Translations under genes and position numbers: made by a program
Assembly: GCF_017921815.1 (NCBI RefSeq)
Contig: NZ_JAGEMM010000008.1
Location: 1-64,000 of the forward strand
Direction: 5' to 3'
DNA: 64,000 nt
Source of the DNA: Microvirga antarctica
GTDB taxonomy: Bacteria; Pseudomonadota; Alphaproteobacteria; Rhizobiales; Beijerinckiaceae
Part shown: positions 1 to 9,884 of the stretch, in pieces
Position numbering within the stretch: position 1 is the first letter of the stretch
How the letters are laid out: each line of letters starts with the position of its first letter
The notes under the pieces: generated by a model
What the model was told of the DNA's origin: nothing
What the model saw: only the letters and a program-made list of their open reading frames with translations
Databases searched by the model: none

Positions 1-1
1 T

Positions 2-2410
2 GTCGACTTCATCCACGCCTATACGGGCTACATCGCGCCCTCCCTGCGGGACATGCCGCGCGGCGGGATGGCGGAACGGCAAATCGACATCAGCTACCGC
101 GGGTCGATCCAGCCGCTGGAATTCGGCGGCCTGGGTTTCGAGAAGCGCGGGATCGGCTATGACGTTGCGGCAGCGACCGCGGGCGTGAGCGATCTCACCA
201 TCGATATTTCGAGCCGGTGGGAAGACCGCATCAACGGCACCGCCTGGTTCGATTTCCTCGGCCGCTCGAAGGTTGTGCTGGGCGTGGAATCGGGATCGAA
301 CCTGTTCGATTTTGACGGCAAAGTCGCCGCCTGGTGCCGGACCTATGAGGCGGAGAATGCGGGACTCGATCGCGATTCCCGGGAGTTCTACACCAAGGCG
401 CACGACGCCTACCTCCATCGCTTCGAAGGGAACGTGAACTACGCGCAGATTTCCCCCCGGCACTTCGAGGCTGCCGTCTGCAACGCCGCGCAGATCCTCT
501 ACGAAGGCACCTATTCGGGAATCTTCCTCCCAAATCGACACTTCTTTCCGTTGAAGCGCGACCTGTCGAACCTCGCGGAGGCCCTGGATTTCGCCCGCGA
601 CGAGGCGCGTCTGAAAGAGTTCGTCGACCGCACCTACGCCGAGGTGGTGCTGAACCCCGCCTATCACTACGAGCATTTCGTCGCGACCTTCGACGACGCC
701 GTCGAGCGGCGGATGGAGCGCAAGGCCATCGCGCCTGCCAGCAGCCCGGCACGCAACGCCGTCTCAAAGACGCCCAAGGCGCTGCTGTTGATGGCCCACG
801 AGCCGAGCATCGATCCCCGCATCGACTGGTTCGCCGACAGTCTGGCAGAGACGTTCGAAGTCTGCGAGATCGGCGTCTACCGCCACGATGCGGAAATGAC
901 AGACCCGACTGTCGAGAGAGTGACGGACCGCCGCTCGCGCGTGCGGGTCAACGGCCATATCACCAACTGGAATTTCATCAACGCGGACGCGAGCAATCCG
1001 GCGCAGGGGCATCTCGGCCTCGACACGATCAAGAACCTGTTCGTCCTCGCCCAGTTGCCGGCGCGCAGCCTTGGCGATGCCATCGGCGCGCTCGATGCCG
1101 ACGAGGACGATCTCTATCGGTTCCGCTGGTTCTGCCGCTATTTCGTGATGCGCAATTCCGCCCTGCTGCACGCGGCTCGGCTGATCGGCGGGTTCGACGT
1201 GGTTGTGGCGGTCGATCTCGACACGCTACCCGCAGCCATCGCCCTGGCGGAGGAATACGGCGTTCCGGTCATCTACGACGCCCATGAATACTGGCCATAC
1301 TCGAACCCGGACACGCGCCATTGGGAAGTCGAATTCTGGTCGAATCTGGAGCGGACACTTCTCGCCCACACGGCTCTACGGGTGACGGTGTCGCCGCAGA
1401 TGGCGCACGCCATGGCCGATGCCTACGGGTGCTCATTCGGCTATATTCCAAACTGCACCGCACTCGGCTCGGAAAAGGCGGTCGATCTGGAAGCCGCCCT
1501 CGCCCAAAACGCGGAACGATCAGACGTCATTTTCCTCTTCCAGGGAAATTTTGCCCCGTTTCGCGGCATCGAGAAGCTGATCGAGGCGTGGGATTCCGTC
1601 GACCCGCGCGCGAAGCTGTGGCTGCGCGGACCCGACAGCAACCTCAAGACCACGCTGATGCAGCAGGCTCGCAGCAAGGGCCTGCTGGATCGGACCGTCT
1701 TCTTCCCCGATGCGGTCGCCGAGAAGGATCTCATCACCTCAGCGCGAGAAGCCGATGTCGGCCTCATCTCGTATGAGCCGCAGAACATCAACTATCGGTT
1801 TTCATCACCCAACAAGCTGTCGCAGTACATGGCAGCCGGGATGCCGATCATCACGAACGAGATCGAGTTCGTGAAATCCATCGTGCTCGGCAATGGCGTG
1901 GGCTCGGCGGTCAATTTCAGCGACAAGGCCGCGCTCGTTCGCGAGATCAATCGTTACGTCGCCGACCGCCCGCTCATCCAGACCCTGTCCCGAAAAGCCA
2001 GAGAAGTCTTTACCTCCCTGTTCAACTGGCAGGTGGCGAGCGCTCCGACCTACAAGGCCATCAACCAGATGGCAGAAACCCTGGCGTTGAATCCGCGGCC
2101 GTTTTCATTCGAATGGATGAGACACAAGGATGAATGGAAGCCTCAGGCGGCGACGATGGAGGCGGACCTGCAGCGCCTCAGCGACGAGATTCACCGTCTC
2201 AACACCGTTTATCCCGAACACATCAGCCGGCTCACGGCCGTGATCGAGGGGGCGAGCATTCGCAACATCGTGGTGTACCGGCTGAAGGTGGCGGCGCGCC
2301 CGATGGCGCTGGCGCTCTACCACTCGCCTGTGTCGAAGCCGCTTCGGCCGTTCTTCGATACATTGGTCGCCAAGCGCAGGGCACGCCAGCAGGCTGCCAA
2401 GAAGTCCTGA
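2..2410 (+). CDS. Two-module glycosyltransferase (CgeB-like + GT4), 5' truncated by window edge
   Basis: The reading frame is open from base 2, and its first residues (VDFIHAYTGY) align with an internal stretch of the paralogue at 43533-46457, so the true start lies upstream of the window; about 160 residues are missing. The first visible 250 residues are a CgeB/Glyco_trans_1_2-like module with the family motif GVESGSNLFDFDG (about residues 92-105) and a R-x-FEAA segment. Residues from about 265 to 680 are a GT4-type module with YDAHEY and SPNKLSQYMAAG. The C-terminus is probably coiled-coil (HRLNTVYPEHISRL). It presumably transfers sugars onto a surface polysaccharide in the cytoplasm; donor and acceptor are unknown. 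It lies upstream of the convergent exporter genes. Confidence 0.85.
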   Translation, partial: VDFIHAYTGYIAPSLRDMPRGGMAERQIDISYRGSIQPLEFGGLGFEKRGIGYDVAAATAGVSDLTIDISSRWEDRINGTAWFDFLGRSKVVLGVESGSNLFDFDGKVAAWCRTYEAENAGLDRDSREFYTKAHDAYLHRFEGNVNYAQISPRHFEAAVCNAAQILYEGTYSGIFLPNRHFFPLKRDLSNLAEALDFARDEARLKEFVDRTYAEVVLNPAYHYEHFVATFDDAVERRMERKAIAPASSPARNAVSKTPKALLLMAHEPSIDPRIDWFADSLAETFEVCEIGVYRHDAEMTDPTVERVTDRRSRVRVNGHITNWNFINADASNPAQGHLGLDTIKNLFVLAQLPARSLGDAIGALDADEDDLYRFRWFCRYFVMRNSALLHAARLIGGFDVVVAVDLDTLPAAIALAEEYGVPVIYDAHEYWPYSNPDTRHWEVEFWSNLERTLLAHTALRVTVSPQMAHAMADAYGCSFGYIPNCTALGSEKAVDLEAALAQNAERSDVIFLFQGNFAPFRGIEKLIEAWDSVDPRAKLWLRGPDSNLKTTLMQQARSKGLLDRTVFFPDAVAEKDLITSAREADVGLISYEPQNINYRFSSPNKLSQYMAAGMPIITNEIEFVKSIVLGNGVGSAVNFSDKAALVREINRYVADRPLIQTLSRKAREVFTSLFNWQVASAPTYKAINQMAETLALNPRPFSFEWMRHKDEWKPQAATMEADLQRLSDEIHRLNTVYPEHISRLTAVIEGASIRNIVVYRLKVAARPMALALYHSPVSKPLRPFFDTLVAKRRARQQAAKKS

Positions 2411-2414
2411 GGTC

Positions 2415-2444
2415 CGGATCGGCGGTCCAAGGCTCGCCGATCCG
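2415..2444 (+). terminator. GC-rich hairpin after the truncated glycosyltransferase
   Basis: CGGATCGGCG pairs with CGCCGATCCG around a 10-nt loop, starting 5 nt after the stop codon. There is no T-tract, so it could be a 3'-end stabiliser or weak terminator rather than a classical intrinsic terminator. Confidence 0.4.
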
Positions 2445-2494
2445 ATGTCGTCATCTGTCCGGGCGCTCCTCGCGAAGCGCCACGTGTGACCGCC

Positions 2495-2818
2495 TTAGCG
2501 GATCACTCCCGGTACGGTCGGGCCGTAATTGTACAGGCGGCACTCGCAGTAATCGCCCGGCTGCTTGCCGTAGCCGCCCACCTGGCACGATGCGCGGCTG
2601 CGGCGGTATTCGGGATCGACCACACAGACCAGGCCACGGGACGGACGACGATTGTCCTCACGGTAGCGCGGCGGCCCCTGCGGGCCGGGAGGGCCCGGCG
2701 GATAGTATTGAGCCTCGGCGGAGCTCGGCGCGAAGGTCGTAAAGCTTGTGAGCGCCACAGCGACCGCCAAAGCAATCTTGGTCGCATTACGTTGCGTCTT
2801 CAACAGAGTCGTCGTCAT
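2495..2818 (-). CDS. Small secreted proline-rich protein of unknown function
   Basis: Encodes 107 residues from ATG at 2818, which has an AGGA site 7 nt upstream; a TTG two codons earlier is less likely. The N-terminus is a clear Sec signal peptide (about residues 1-37, hydrophobic core IALAVAVALTSFTTF, cleavage near AEAQ). The mature part starts with a proline/glycine stretch (YYPPGPPGPQGPP) and contains four cysteines, consistent with two disulfides in the periplasm. I do not recognise a family. It stands alone between the glycosyltransferase and the ABC exporter genes, facing away from the former. No EcfG-type promoter is visible upstream. Confidence 0.65.
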   Translation of the reverse strand: MTTTLLKTQRNATKIALAVAVALTSFTTFAPSSAEAQYYPPGPPGPQGPPRYREDNRRPSRGLVCVVDPEYRRSRASCQVGGYGKQPGDYCECRLYNYGPTVPGVIR

Positions 2819-3021
2819 TCTCAATCCTCACACTTTGCAAGCGGCCCAGAGGCCGGCGGAGCGCTATCAAGTCCCGTCAAAGGCTGCACCAATCCTCGTG
2901 AAATCGCTCCCGAACGCGGGTGTGGCTCCTCGAAGCAGCAGATTCGGTCAATCTATCGCGTGGATGTTAACGGCAAAGCCAACAACTGGTTCAGTCCACA
3001 TTCAAGTTGTGGCCGTCCTCA

Positions 3022-3780
3022 CTATGTTCTGTCGCGAATGGCTTCCTCGTAAGCCTCGGTGACTTCTCGAAGATCCCCAAACGCCTTGATGGCCCCCCCG
3101 TCGAGGAAGAGGCCCTTGTCGCAGAACTGCTCGAGCAGCCCAGGCGCATGAGACGCGAATACAAAAATTCGCGCCTTGTGAATGAGGTCATGCATACGAT
3201 CATGGGCCTTCTTGAGGAAGGTCGCATCGCCTGCGCCAAAAACCTCGTCCAGAACCAGAATCTCCGGATCAATCGCAGTCGCGATAGCGAAGGCCAACCG
3301 TGTTCTCATGCCGGTCGAATAGGCGCCCACATGCAGGTGAATGAAGTCGCCCAATTCCGCGAACTCGACGATCTCTTCGCGCTTCTCCGGGATCTCATCC
3401 ACGGAGACGCCGAACAACAGAAGGCAGAAGTCGATGTTCTTGTAGCCGGACACGTCGTCCCGCAGGCCGAGGCCCACCGTCAGCAAGGCGCCGACGCGCC
3501 CCTTGACCTCGACAGACCCCGAGGTCGGCGGATAGATCCCCGCCATCACCCGCATGAGGGTCGATTTGCCGGCCCCATTCAGGCCGATGACGCCCACCCG
3601 ATCGCCATCCTTGAGATTGAGGTTGATGTCGCGCAGACCGCGCACGATCATCTTGGAGCGATCGTCGAGCCGGAACCGCGATGTGGCAAGCGGCGCTGAC
3701 AAAATTCGCTTCAGCGATCGTTGGTCCTGCTGAAGAATTGGAAAATCGATAAAGACGTTTTCCATGACAATGCTGGACAT
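3022..3780 (-). CDS. Polysaccharide ABC exporter, ATP-binding subunit (Wzt/KpsT type)
   Basis: Encodes 252 residues with Walker A GLNGAGKST (about residues 68-76), signature YSTGMRTRLAF and Walker B ILVLDEVFGAGD, ending soon after the switch histidine (ASHAPG). This is the sequence signature of the subfamily exporting lipid-linked O-antigen, capsule or teichoic acid. It is short: the C-terminal carbohydrate-binding domain of E. coli O9a Wzt is absent, so export need not depend on a specific chain-end cap. Its start is 9 nt after the permease gene, so the two form an operon. It works at the inner membrane with the permease to export the polymer made by the surrounding glycosyltransferases. Confidence 0.93.
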   Translation of the reverse strand: MSSIVMENVFIDFPILQQDQRSLKRILSAPLATSRFRLDDRSKMIVRGLRDINLNLKDGDRVGVIGLNGAGKSTLMRVMAGIYPPTSGSVEVKGRVGALLTVGLGLRDDVSGYKNIDFCLLLFGVSVDEIPEKREEIVEFAELGDFIHLHVGAYSTGMRTRLAFAIATAIDPEILVLDEVFGAGDATFLKKAHDRMHDLIHKARIFVFASHAPGLLEQFCDKGLFLDGGAIKAFGDLREVTEAYEEAIRDRT

Positions 3781-3789
3781 ATCAGGACC

Positions 3790-4590
3790 TCAAAGCCAAT
3801 AGACAATACGATTGCGAAATTTACTGTAGAAGAAATAGGCCGCCACAAAACCAGCCAGCGTAAAACAGCTCGCGAAGACGTATGAGAACACCTCGGGATT
3901 CTGGCCGAGCATAGGCGCGCGCAGCAACTGGATGAGGTGATAGAAGGGGTTGATCGTCGCAATCCAGCTGTTGTCGCCGAGCGACGTCGGCATCCACAGG
4001 ATCGGCGTGACGAAGAACGACACCTGCATGATGTTCTGAACGACCTGCGTCAGGTCGCGAAACCGCGTGCCCAGGATCCCGAGGAAAATGCTGATCCAGA
4101 CAGCCTGGAGGAACAGAAACATCAACCCGATCGCAACCAGCGGCATGTGGGCGAGGGAGAACTTGCCAAATACGACCGCGACAAGAAACGCGACGATCAA
4201 CTGATTCCCGAAGATGATCAGGTTTCGCCAGACCACCCGCAGGGTATAGATGATCGGCGATCGATGGACCTGCCGGATATAGACTTCCGCCTCGACAAAG
4301 GTCTGCAGGCTCTCGGACGTCACAGCCGAGATATACGACCATGTCACGGTCCCGATGGCCACGTAGGGCATGTAGTCCCGCAGCGACATCTTGAAGAGGA
4401 TGCTGTAGACTGCGCCCAGGGAGACCACGAAGATCACGGTGGTGGCGAGCATCCAGAACGGTCCGACCCACGATCGGCGGTAGCGCGCCACGACGTCGTA
4501 CCAGCCGAGCCGCAGCCACAGCCGCCAATCCATAATGCCCACAACCATGTCGTTGGCCGCCGAGCTATGGCCGGATTTTATCAATTTCAT
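3790..4590 (-). CDS. Polysaccharide ABC exporter, permease subunit (Wzm/KpsM, ABC-2 type)
   Basis: Encodes 266 residues with about six hydrophobic segments, the usual size for ABC-2 polysaccharide permeases. The N-terminal cytoplasmic stretch RYRRSWVGPFWM matches the family hallmark (R-x-R-x3-G-x-FW). It forms the transmembrane channel for a polyprenyl-linked glycan and pairs with the ATPase encoded 9 nt downstream. It is divergent from the glycosyltransferase at 5181, with a roughly 590-bp intergenic region that should hold promoters for both. This transporter is what makes the 0-16 kb cluster an ABC-dependent rather than a Wzy-dependent system. Confidence 0.93.
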   Translation of the reverse strand: MKLIKSGHSSAANDMVVGIMDWRLWLRLGWYDVVARYRRSWVGPFWMLATTVIFVVSLGAVYSILFKMSLRDYMPYVAIGTVTWSYISAVTSESLQTFVEAEVYIRQVHRSPIIYTLRVVWRNLIIFGNQLIVAFLVAVVFGKFSLAHMPLVAIGLMFLFLQAVWISIFLGILGTRFRDLTQVVQNIMQVSFFVTPILWMPTSLGDNSWIATINPFYHLIQLLRAPMLGQNPEVFSYVFASCFTLAGFVAAYFFYSKFRNRIVYWL

Positions 4591-5180
4591 TCCTAAGTAC
4601 CTTCCGCGCCTGACGGAGAACGGCGCGATTCACGCGGGGTCCGGAAACAGCCTGCCATCGAATAAGGGGGAACTCCGACGGAAGCAAAGGGTCGGAACCA
4701 TGGATCCGTCAGAAAAGACGTGACGACCTGCGTAGAAAATGCCCGACTCCAGCCTCGCGCTAATCAACACCTTCCCAAGGCATTTGCGCGATGAGCAGAC
4801 GTGGAGCGGCCAAGTCCGTCGCTTGGTCCAGTGAGGGGCATTGCGCCGCCTCCTATGCACATCGTACACACGAAAACGCCCAGCTTGTCAGGCTGCGTCT
4901 TTCTACAAAGGGGGAATCAAGCTGTCAATCGACTGGTTATTTGCGGTTCCGACTCCGCCACCGGCCCCTCTGGGAGATGCCCGTTTGTCGCACCTGGCAA
5001 GGCTTTCGCGCGGCGGCAGGCTCGTCTTTCAGTGCGTCATTCCGTATGGTCAGGCGTGGCGACGCGGCGTCCGCCCCTGCCCGGGCGGGGATGACCGCGC
5101 CTCCCGCCAAGTCGGACCGATTCGTCCCTCGCCGGGCGTTGCCAGCCCCCTCCCATGACCATGATCGTGCGCCCTTCCCG
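4591..5180. other. Long intergenic region between exporter permease and glycosyltransferase
   Basis: About 590 bp with no convincing gene. The glycosyltransferase frame stays open back to 4791, but that extension has none of the family's sequence features and looks like non-coding GC-rich DNA. A short GC palindrome (CCGCCC..GGGCGG) lies near 5070-5086. Divergent promoters are expected here, but I could not identify one with confidence. Confidence 0.5.
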
Positions 5181-7790
5181 ATGAAGCCTGACTCCCTGCC
5201 CCCCGATTTCGACGCCGTCGTCATGCTGACGTGGTCGGATTGGAAGACCGAACCGCGGAGCAACCGGTACCATTTCGCCACCCGGTTCGCGCGCGACTGC
5301 CCGGTCATCTTCGTGCAACCGGACCTCATCGGGGACGGGACGCGCGTCGAGCCGGTTCCGGGCCATGCCATCACCATCCTCCACGTTCCGCACACTTACG
5401 GCCCAGCCCAGTCGCGCGCGCTCTCGGCCGCCCTGAAAGCGCTGGGCGTCAGGCGGCCGTTGCTGTGGATCTACAACGTCTATTTCGAGCACTTCATCCG
5501 CAGGGCATCGGCACGCCTGCGGGTCTACCACGCGACCGAGGACTACCTGTCCCCGGAAGAGACCCTGAAGGTCACGGACGCGCCGGTGCAGGCCGCTCTC
5601 AGGCGTGTGCTCGCCTCCGTCGACCTCCTGGTGAGCGTGAGCGACGGCGTCGCGCGGACCTATGAGCGCCATGGCGGCTACAGCGGCCCGTCGCTCGTCC
5701 TGCGCAACGGCTGCGATTTCCCGTTCTGGCGCGACAGTCAGGCGGCCGACTATCGCCCACCGTCCGACAACGCCAAGGTCGTGCTGTTCCAAGGGGGTAT
5801 CAACAGCCGGCTCGACTACGATCTCCTTCTGGACCTGACCGCTGCCCTCCCCGATTTTCAGTTCTGGTTCTGCGGCAAGGCGGTCGATGCGCCGGCCGCC
5901 TGGGCGAGCCTGAAGGAACGGCCGAATGTCCGGGATTTCGGCCTGGTCTCGTCCGATGAGATCGCCGCCCTCTCCCGCCAGGCGCTCGTCGGCATCATCC
6001 CCTTCAGGCAGGACGCGCTCATGCGCCGGTCGCTGCCGCTGAAGGCGTACGAATATGTCGCCTGCGGCCTGCCGGTCGTCACCATCCCCATCGATGAACT
6101 GGAACGGGAGCCAGACCTCTTCGCCTTCGCCACGACGGCGTCGGATTTCGCCAGCGCCATCGTGGCCGCAGCGCCGACGCGAACCGACCCCGGCCGGATC
6201 GCCGAGCGTCTCGCCGCCGCTTCGCGCCAGTCCTACGACAATCGGTTTCCGGCCCTTGTAGAGAGCCTGTCCGCCACGTTGCCATCCCGGCTGACCCGCA
6301 AGCCCCGGGGCAGCCTGCTGATCCTCTATGATGACCAGTCCATGCATGTGCGCACCATCGAGGAGCACCTGGCAGCCTTCAGGGCCTATTCCCGGCATAC
6401 GGCGTTCTACCTGCCCGCCACAGGCTTCGTGCAGGGGCTCGACGATTCCCGCGAGCCGTTCGATTTCTCGGCTTTCGACGCGGTCATCATCCACTATTCG
6501 GTGAGGCTCTCCGTGCCGGAGCACCTGTCACCGGCGATCGCGTCCATTCTGACGGCCTATGACGGTCCCAAGCTCCTCTTCATCCAGGACGAATACGACG
6601 CGACCGAGACAGCGCGCGCATGGATCGACCGGCTGGGCATCGACGCCGTCTTCACCACCGTTCCGGAGGCCTTTGTCGAGGCGGTCTATCCGCGCGACCG
6701 CTTTCCCAACGTCGATTTCATCCCGACGCTCACGGGCTACGTACCGGAAGATGCGGCCGTCGATGCGCTCGCGACACCGCTCGACGCACGCACCACCCTG
6801 ATCGGGTATCGCGGCCGCCAACTGCCCTACCATTACGGCGATCTCGGGCGCGAGAAATACGAGATCGGCATTCAGGTGAAGCGGCTCGCGCAAGAGCGCG
6901 GCCTGCCGGTCGACATTGAGGTCGAGGATGCAAGCCGCATCTACGGCAACGACTGGTACCGCTTTCTCGGCTCCAGCCGGGCGACGCTCGGGACCGAAAG
7001 CGGCTCGAACGTCTTCGATTTCGACGGTGCCCTCGCCAAGGCGTCCGCCGACAATACGGCGTTCGACTATCCGACCTTCCGGGAGCGTTACCTGTCGGGC
7101 CTCGAGGGACTGGTTCAGATGAACCAGATCTCGCCCAAGATCTTCGAGGCGATCCGGCTGCGCACGGCACTGGTGCTGTTCGAGGGCGATTATTCAGGCG
7201 TCGTCACGGCCGACCGGCATTTCATCCCGCTGAAGAAGGATTATTCCAATTTCGACGCCGTGGTGAAAAAGCTTCAGGACGATGCCTATCTGCGCGACCT
7301 GACCGAGCGTGCCTACGCTGAGATCATCGAGAGCGGCCTCTACAGCTACGAGTCCTTCATCCGCGGCGTCGACACCTATCTGGATGGTCGCTTCGAAGGC
7401 CGGGTGAAAGGTGAGCTGCTCACCACGCCGGCGCTCAATGCCTTCGCGGAATTCGACACGATCGGCCATTCGGGAAGCGAGCACCCGGCTTCCCTGTTGA
7501 TCACCAACACGGCGCTGCGGCACCGCCTCACGCTCGACGATTACGGCGCGCTTGCACGCCGTCTCGCGAATGCATCAGGCCTCTCGCCTGCATCGGGCTC
7601 CGTTTTAACGCTGCTTGCGCGGGGTCTGTGGAGATCGCTGCCCGACGGCTTGCGCCATGCGCTGGGACAGCGGGTGAGACGGAGCGTCCTGGCCCTGCGG
7701 GCCGCGGGCTCGGAGAACCCGCATATCAAAAAGGCGTCGCGGCTCGTGCCGACGCGACTGCGCAATCTGGTGCGCCGCTCGATTCGGTAG
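5181..7790 (+). CDS. Two-module glycosyltransferase, reversed order (GT4-like + CgeB-like)
   Basis: Encodes 869 residues from ATG at 5181; the frame is open from 4791, but the extra 130 residues are low-complexity. Residues 1-370 resemble a GT4/GT1-type transferase (VVMLTWSDW, YHATEDYLSPEE, SLPLKAYEYVACGLPVV). Residues from about 380 are the CgeB-like module: DEYDATETARAW, TLTGYVPED, IGYRGRQLPYHYG, then TLGTESGSNVFDFDG near residues 600-614 and QISPKIFEA. This is the same module found N-terminally in the genes at 2 and 43533, but here it is at the C-terminus. It is a predicted cytoplasmic enzyme of polysaccharide assembly. Specificity is unknown, and the start is uncertain because no strong ribosome site is seen. 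Confidence 0.85.
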   Translation: MKPDSLPPDFDAVVMLTWSDWKTEPRSNRYHFATRFARDCPVIFVQPDLIGDGTRVEPVPGHAITILHVPHTYGPAQSRALSAALKALGVRRPLLWIYNVYFEHFIRRASARLRVYHATEDYLSPEETLKVTDAPVQAALRRVLASVDLLVSVSDGVARTYERHGGYSGPSLVLRNGCDFPFWRDSQAADYRPPSDNAKVVLFQGGINSRLDYDLLLDLTAALPDFQFWFCGKAVDAPAAWASLKERPNVRDFGLVSSDEIAALSRQALVGIIPFRQDALMRRSLPLKAYEYVACGLPVVTIPIDELEREPDLFAFATTASDFASAIVAAAPTRTDPGRIAERLAAASRQSYDNRFPALVESLSATLPSRLTRKPRGSLLILYDDQSMHVRTIEEHLAAFRAYSRHTAFYLPATGFVQGLDDSREPFDFSAFDAVIIHYSVRLSVPEHLSPAIASILTAYDGPKLLFIQDEYDATETARAWIDRLGIDAVFTTVPEAFVEAVYPRDRFPNVDFIPTLTGYVPEDAAVDALATPLDARTTLIGYRGRQLPYHYGDLGREKYEIGIQVKRLAQERGLPVDIEVEDASRIYGNDWYRFLGSSRATLGTESGSNVFDFDGALAKASADNTAFDYPTFRERYLSGLEGLVQMNQISPKIFEAIRLRTALVLFEGDYSGVVTADRHFIPLKKDYSNFDAVVKKLQDDAYLRDLTERAYAEIIESGLYSYESFIRGVDTYLDGRFEGRVKGELLTTPALNAFAEFDTIGHSGSEHPASLLITNTALRHRLTLDDYGALARRLANASGLSPASGSVLTLLARGLWRSLPDGLRHALGQRVRRSVLALRAAGSENPHIKKASRLVPTRLRNLVRRSIR

Positions 7791-7851
7791 AAACGCGCTC
7801 CCAAAGCATGCACGACAGGAGGGCGCGGGCCATCCTGTCAGTGGTGGTCGA

Positions 7852-8922
7852 TCAGGCCGCGTAGGATTTGACGGCCGGAAGGAACTTCACGTGCTGCATC
7901 ATGCAGCGCATCACCGCGTCCTTGTTCGCCTTGGTCCACTCAACCGTCCTGCGCAGGCCTTCCTCGTGCGAGATCTCGGCCTGGAAGCCGAGCTTCTCGC
8001 GGGCCTTCGTCGGATCGCCGAACCGCTGGCCTGAGCGGTCCCAATCGCGGGCGGGGGTCATGGCGATCGGCGTCGGGTTGCCGGTCAGGCGATTGACCCG
8101 CTCGGCCAGTTCGCGGATCGTCGTCTCGACGCCCGAGCCGAGATTGTAGATCTCACCGGCTTCGCCGCGCAAAGCGCAGGCCATCAGGCCCCGCGCCATG
8201 TCCTCCACGAAGATGAAATCGCGGCTGGCGATACCGCCATTTTCCACCGGCAGTTCTTCCCCATGCAGGGCCTTCCACACGAAGGTTGGCGTCACGTTCC
8301 GCCACACGGTCGCGGGCGTTCCCCGCCAGCGGCCGGCGCCGAGAATTTCTCCCGGCCCGTACACGTTCTGGAAGCGTGCTTTCACGAACGGCATCGCGTG
8401 CCGGGTGAAGTAGTAGTTGCCGTACATCTCGCCGACGAGTTTCGAGATCGAGTATGGGCTGTCGTGGAAGAGCGAGACCGGCGCATCCTCGGTGGTCGCC
8501 TGCGCGCCGTCGAAGGTCTTGGCCGCAACCGCGCAGCCCGCTGCCGCATACACGACCTTCTTCAGGCTCTTGATGTCCTTCAGACGCTCGAACAGCTTGA
8601 GGCTGGTGATGTTGTTGTTGTCATGATCGGCCAGCGGGTCATGAATGGACGACTGGTTTCCGTGGTAGCACGCCAGGTGATAGGCGTAGTCGAGATCGTC
8701 ATCGAGTTCGCGCAGGATGCGCTCGTTGGTGATCGACCCCGAGACCAGCTTGACGACCGGATCATCCGGCACGTTGACCGGGTCTGCCGACAGGAAGCTG
8801 TCGACGATCGTCAGCTTGCGCGGCTTCTCCTTCAGGATGAGCTTGACCAGGTTCGATCCGACGAACCCGGCGCCCCCCACCACAAGAACATTCTTGCCCT
8901 CAAAGCTCTCGGCCATCATCAA
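7852..8922 (-). CDS. NAD-dependent sugar epimerase/dehydratase (extended SDR)
   Basis: Encodes 356 residues with the dinucleotide-binding GGAGFVGSNL at the N-terminus and the catalytic YSISK (Y-x3-K). The upstream stretch VYAAAGCAVAAKT lacks the usual serine/threonine at the expected place, so the chemistry may be atypical or another residue may serve. It probably acts on a nucleotide-activated hexose. It is the last gene of a minus-strand run starting at 16020 and lies 12 nt after the next SDR. Three SDRs next to AsnB-type enzymes recall the WbmF/G/H set of Bordetella O-antigen synthesis; that parallel is inferred from gene content, not from an alignment. Confidence 0.87.
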   Translation of the reverse strand: MMMAESFEGKNVLVVGGAGFVGSNLVKLILKEKPRKLTIVDSFLSADPVNVPDDPVVKLVSGSITNERILRELDDDLDYAYHLACYHGNQSSIHDPLADHDNNNITSLKLFERLKDIKSLKKVVYAAAGCAVAAKTFDGAQATTEDAPVSLFHDSPYSISKLVGEMYGNYYFTRHAMPFVKARFQNVYGPGEILGAGRWRGTPATVWRNVTPTFVWKALHGEELPVENGGIASRDFIFVEDMARGLMACALRGEAGEIYNLGSGVETTIRELAERVNRLTGNPTPIAMTPARDWDRSGQRFGDPTKAREKLGFQAEISHEEGLRRTVEWTKANKDAVMRCMMQHVKFLPAVKSYAA

Positions 8923-8934
8923 TCCGTTGTTGTA

Positions 8935-9873
8935 TCAGCGCGCCGGAGGCGCTTTCAGGTGGCTGTAAATCGCCGTCACGCCATGCTGGTCGTACCAGGC
9001 GAGCATGCGGCGGATGGTCTGTTCGAACGTGTAGCGGGGCTTCCAGTCGAAAGCCCGCATGGTCTCCGACGGATCGAGCACGACGGCCGGGACATCGTCG
9101 GCGCCCGCATCGACCTCCGGAACCGGCTCGGCAAGCGTGACGCCCAGATGATCGACGACGATGTCGAAGATTTCCTTGATGGAATGTCCGGTGCCGGTCG
9201 ACACGTTGAAGGCGCCCGTGGGGGCCCCCTCCGCCATGACGAGATCCATCACCGAGAAGAAATCATCCATGTCGATGAAGTCGCGCACCGTGCGGGAGCA
9301 GAAGCAGCCCTTGCCGGCTTTCAGGCGCGTGTAGAAGGTCGGAATGGGCCCGATGGCAAGGCGCGGTCCCGTCACATTGGCAAGGCGCAGCGACACATAC
9401 GGCACGCCCGCAATGGCGAGATAGGATTCGCCCGCCTGCTTGGAGATGCCATAGCTCGTGAAGGGACGCGCCGGAGCGGAGACCGGGATCGGCAGGGCGT
9501 CGGGCCGGCCGTAGCCAAGCGCCGTGTGGAAATTGACGAAGCGCTTCACACCGGCCGAACGCGCGGCCTCCACCACATGGATGGTGCCTTCCACATTGGT
9601 GCGGACATCCTCGATCCAGTTATCGGGATCCTTGTAGGCGGCTGCCGAATGGATGACGTGCGTGGGGCCAAAATCCGTGAACACGCGATCGACGAGCGCG
9701 CGGTCATAGACCGATCCCTCGACGACCGTCATGGCCGAATGCGCTGCGGGCAGCGATTCACGCTGCCCGGTGGCGAAATTATCGAGGATGCAGACGGTAT
9801 CGCCCCGCTCGAGGTAACGCTCAGTGAGGTTCGAGCCGAGGCAGCCGGCCCCGCCGGTGATCAGGATGCGCAT
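8935..9873 (-). CDS. NAD-dependent sugar epimerase (extended SDR), paralogue of the next gene
   Basis: Encodes 312 residues with GGAGCLGSNL at the N-terminus, DNFATG at the end of the second strand and catalytic YGISK. It aligns over its whole length with the 315-residue product at 9885-10832 (shared DNFATGxR, AAxYKDPDxW, SHLKxA), so the two probably arose by tandem duplication. UDP-hexose 4-epimerases and related enzymes have this architecture, but no specificity can be read. It follows the upstream gene by 11 nt, consistent with one operon. Confidence 0.87.
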   Translation of the reverse strand: MRILITGGAGCLGSNLTERYLERGDTVCILDNFATGQRESLPAAHSAMTVVEGSVYDRALVDRVFTDFGPTHVIHSAAAYKDPDNWIEDVRTNVEGTIHVVEAARSAGVKRFVNFHTALGYGRPDALPIPVSAPARPFTSYGISKQAGESYLAIAGVPYVSLRLANVTGPRLAIGPIPTFYTRLKAGKGCFCSRTVRDFIDMDDFFSVMDLVMAEGAPTGAFNVSTGTGHSIKEIFDIVVDHLGVTLAEPVPEVDAGADDVPAVVLDPSETMRAFDWKPRYTFEQTIRRMLAWYDQHGVTAIYSHLKAPPAR

Positions 9874-9884
9874 GACAGACTTAC

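Noticed and set aside
4791-5180. N-terminal extension of the glycosyltransferase at 5181
   Set aside because: No family similarity, Arg/Ala-rich translation, and the GT-B domain begins naturally just after ATG 5181.
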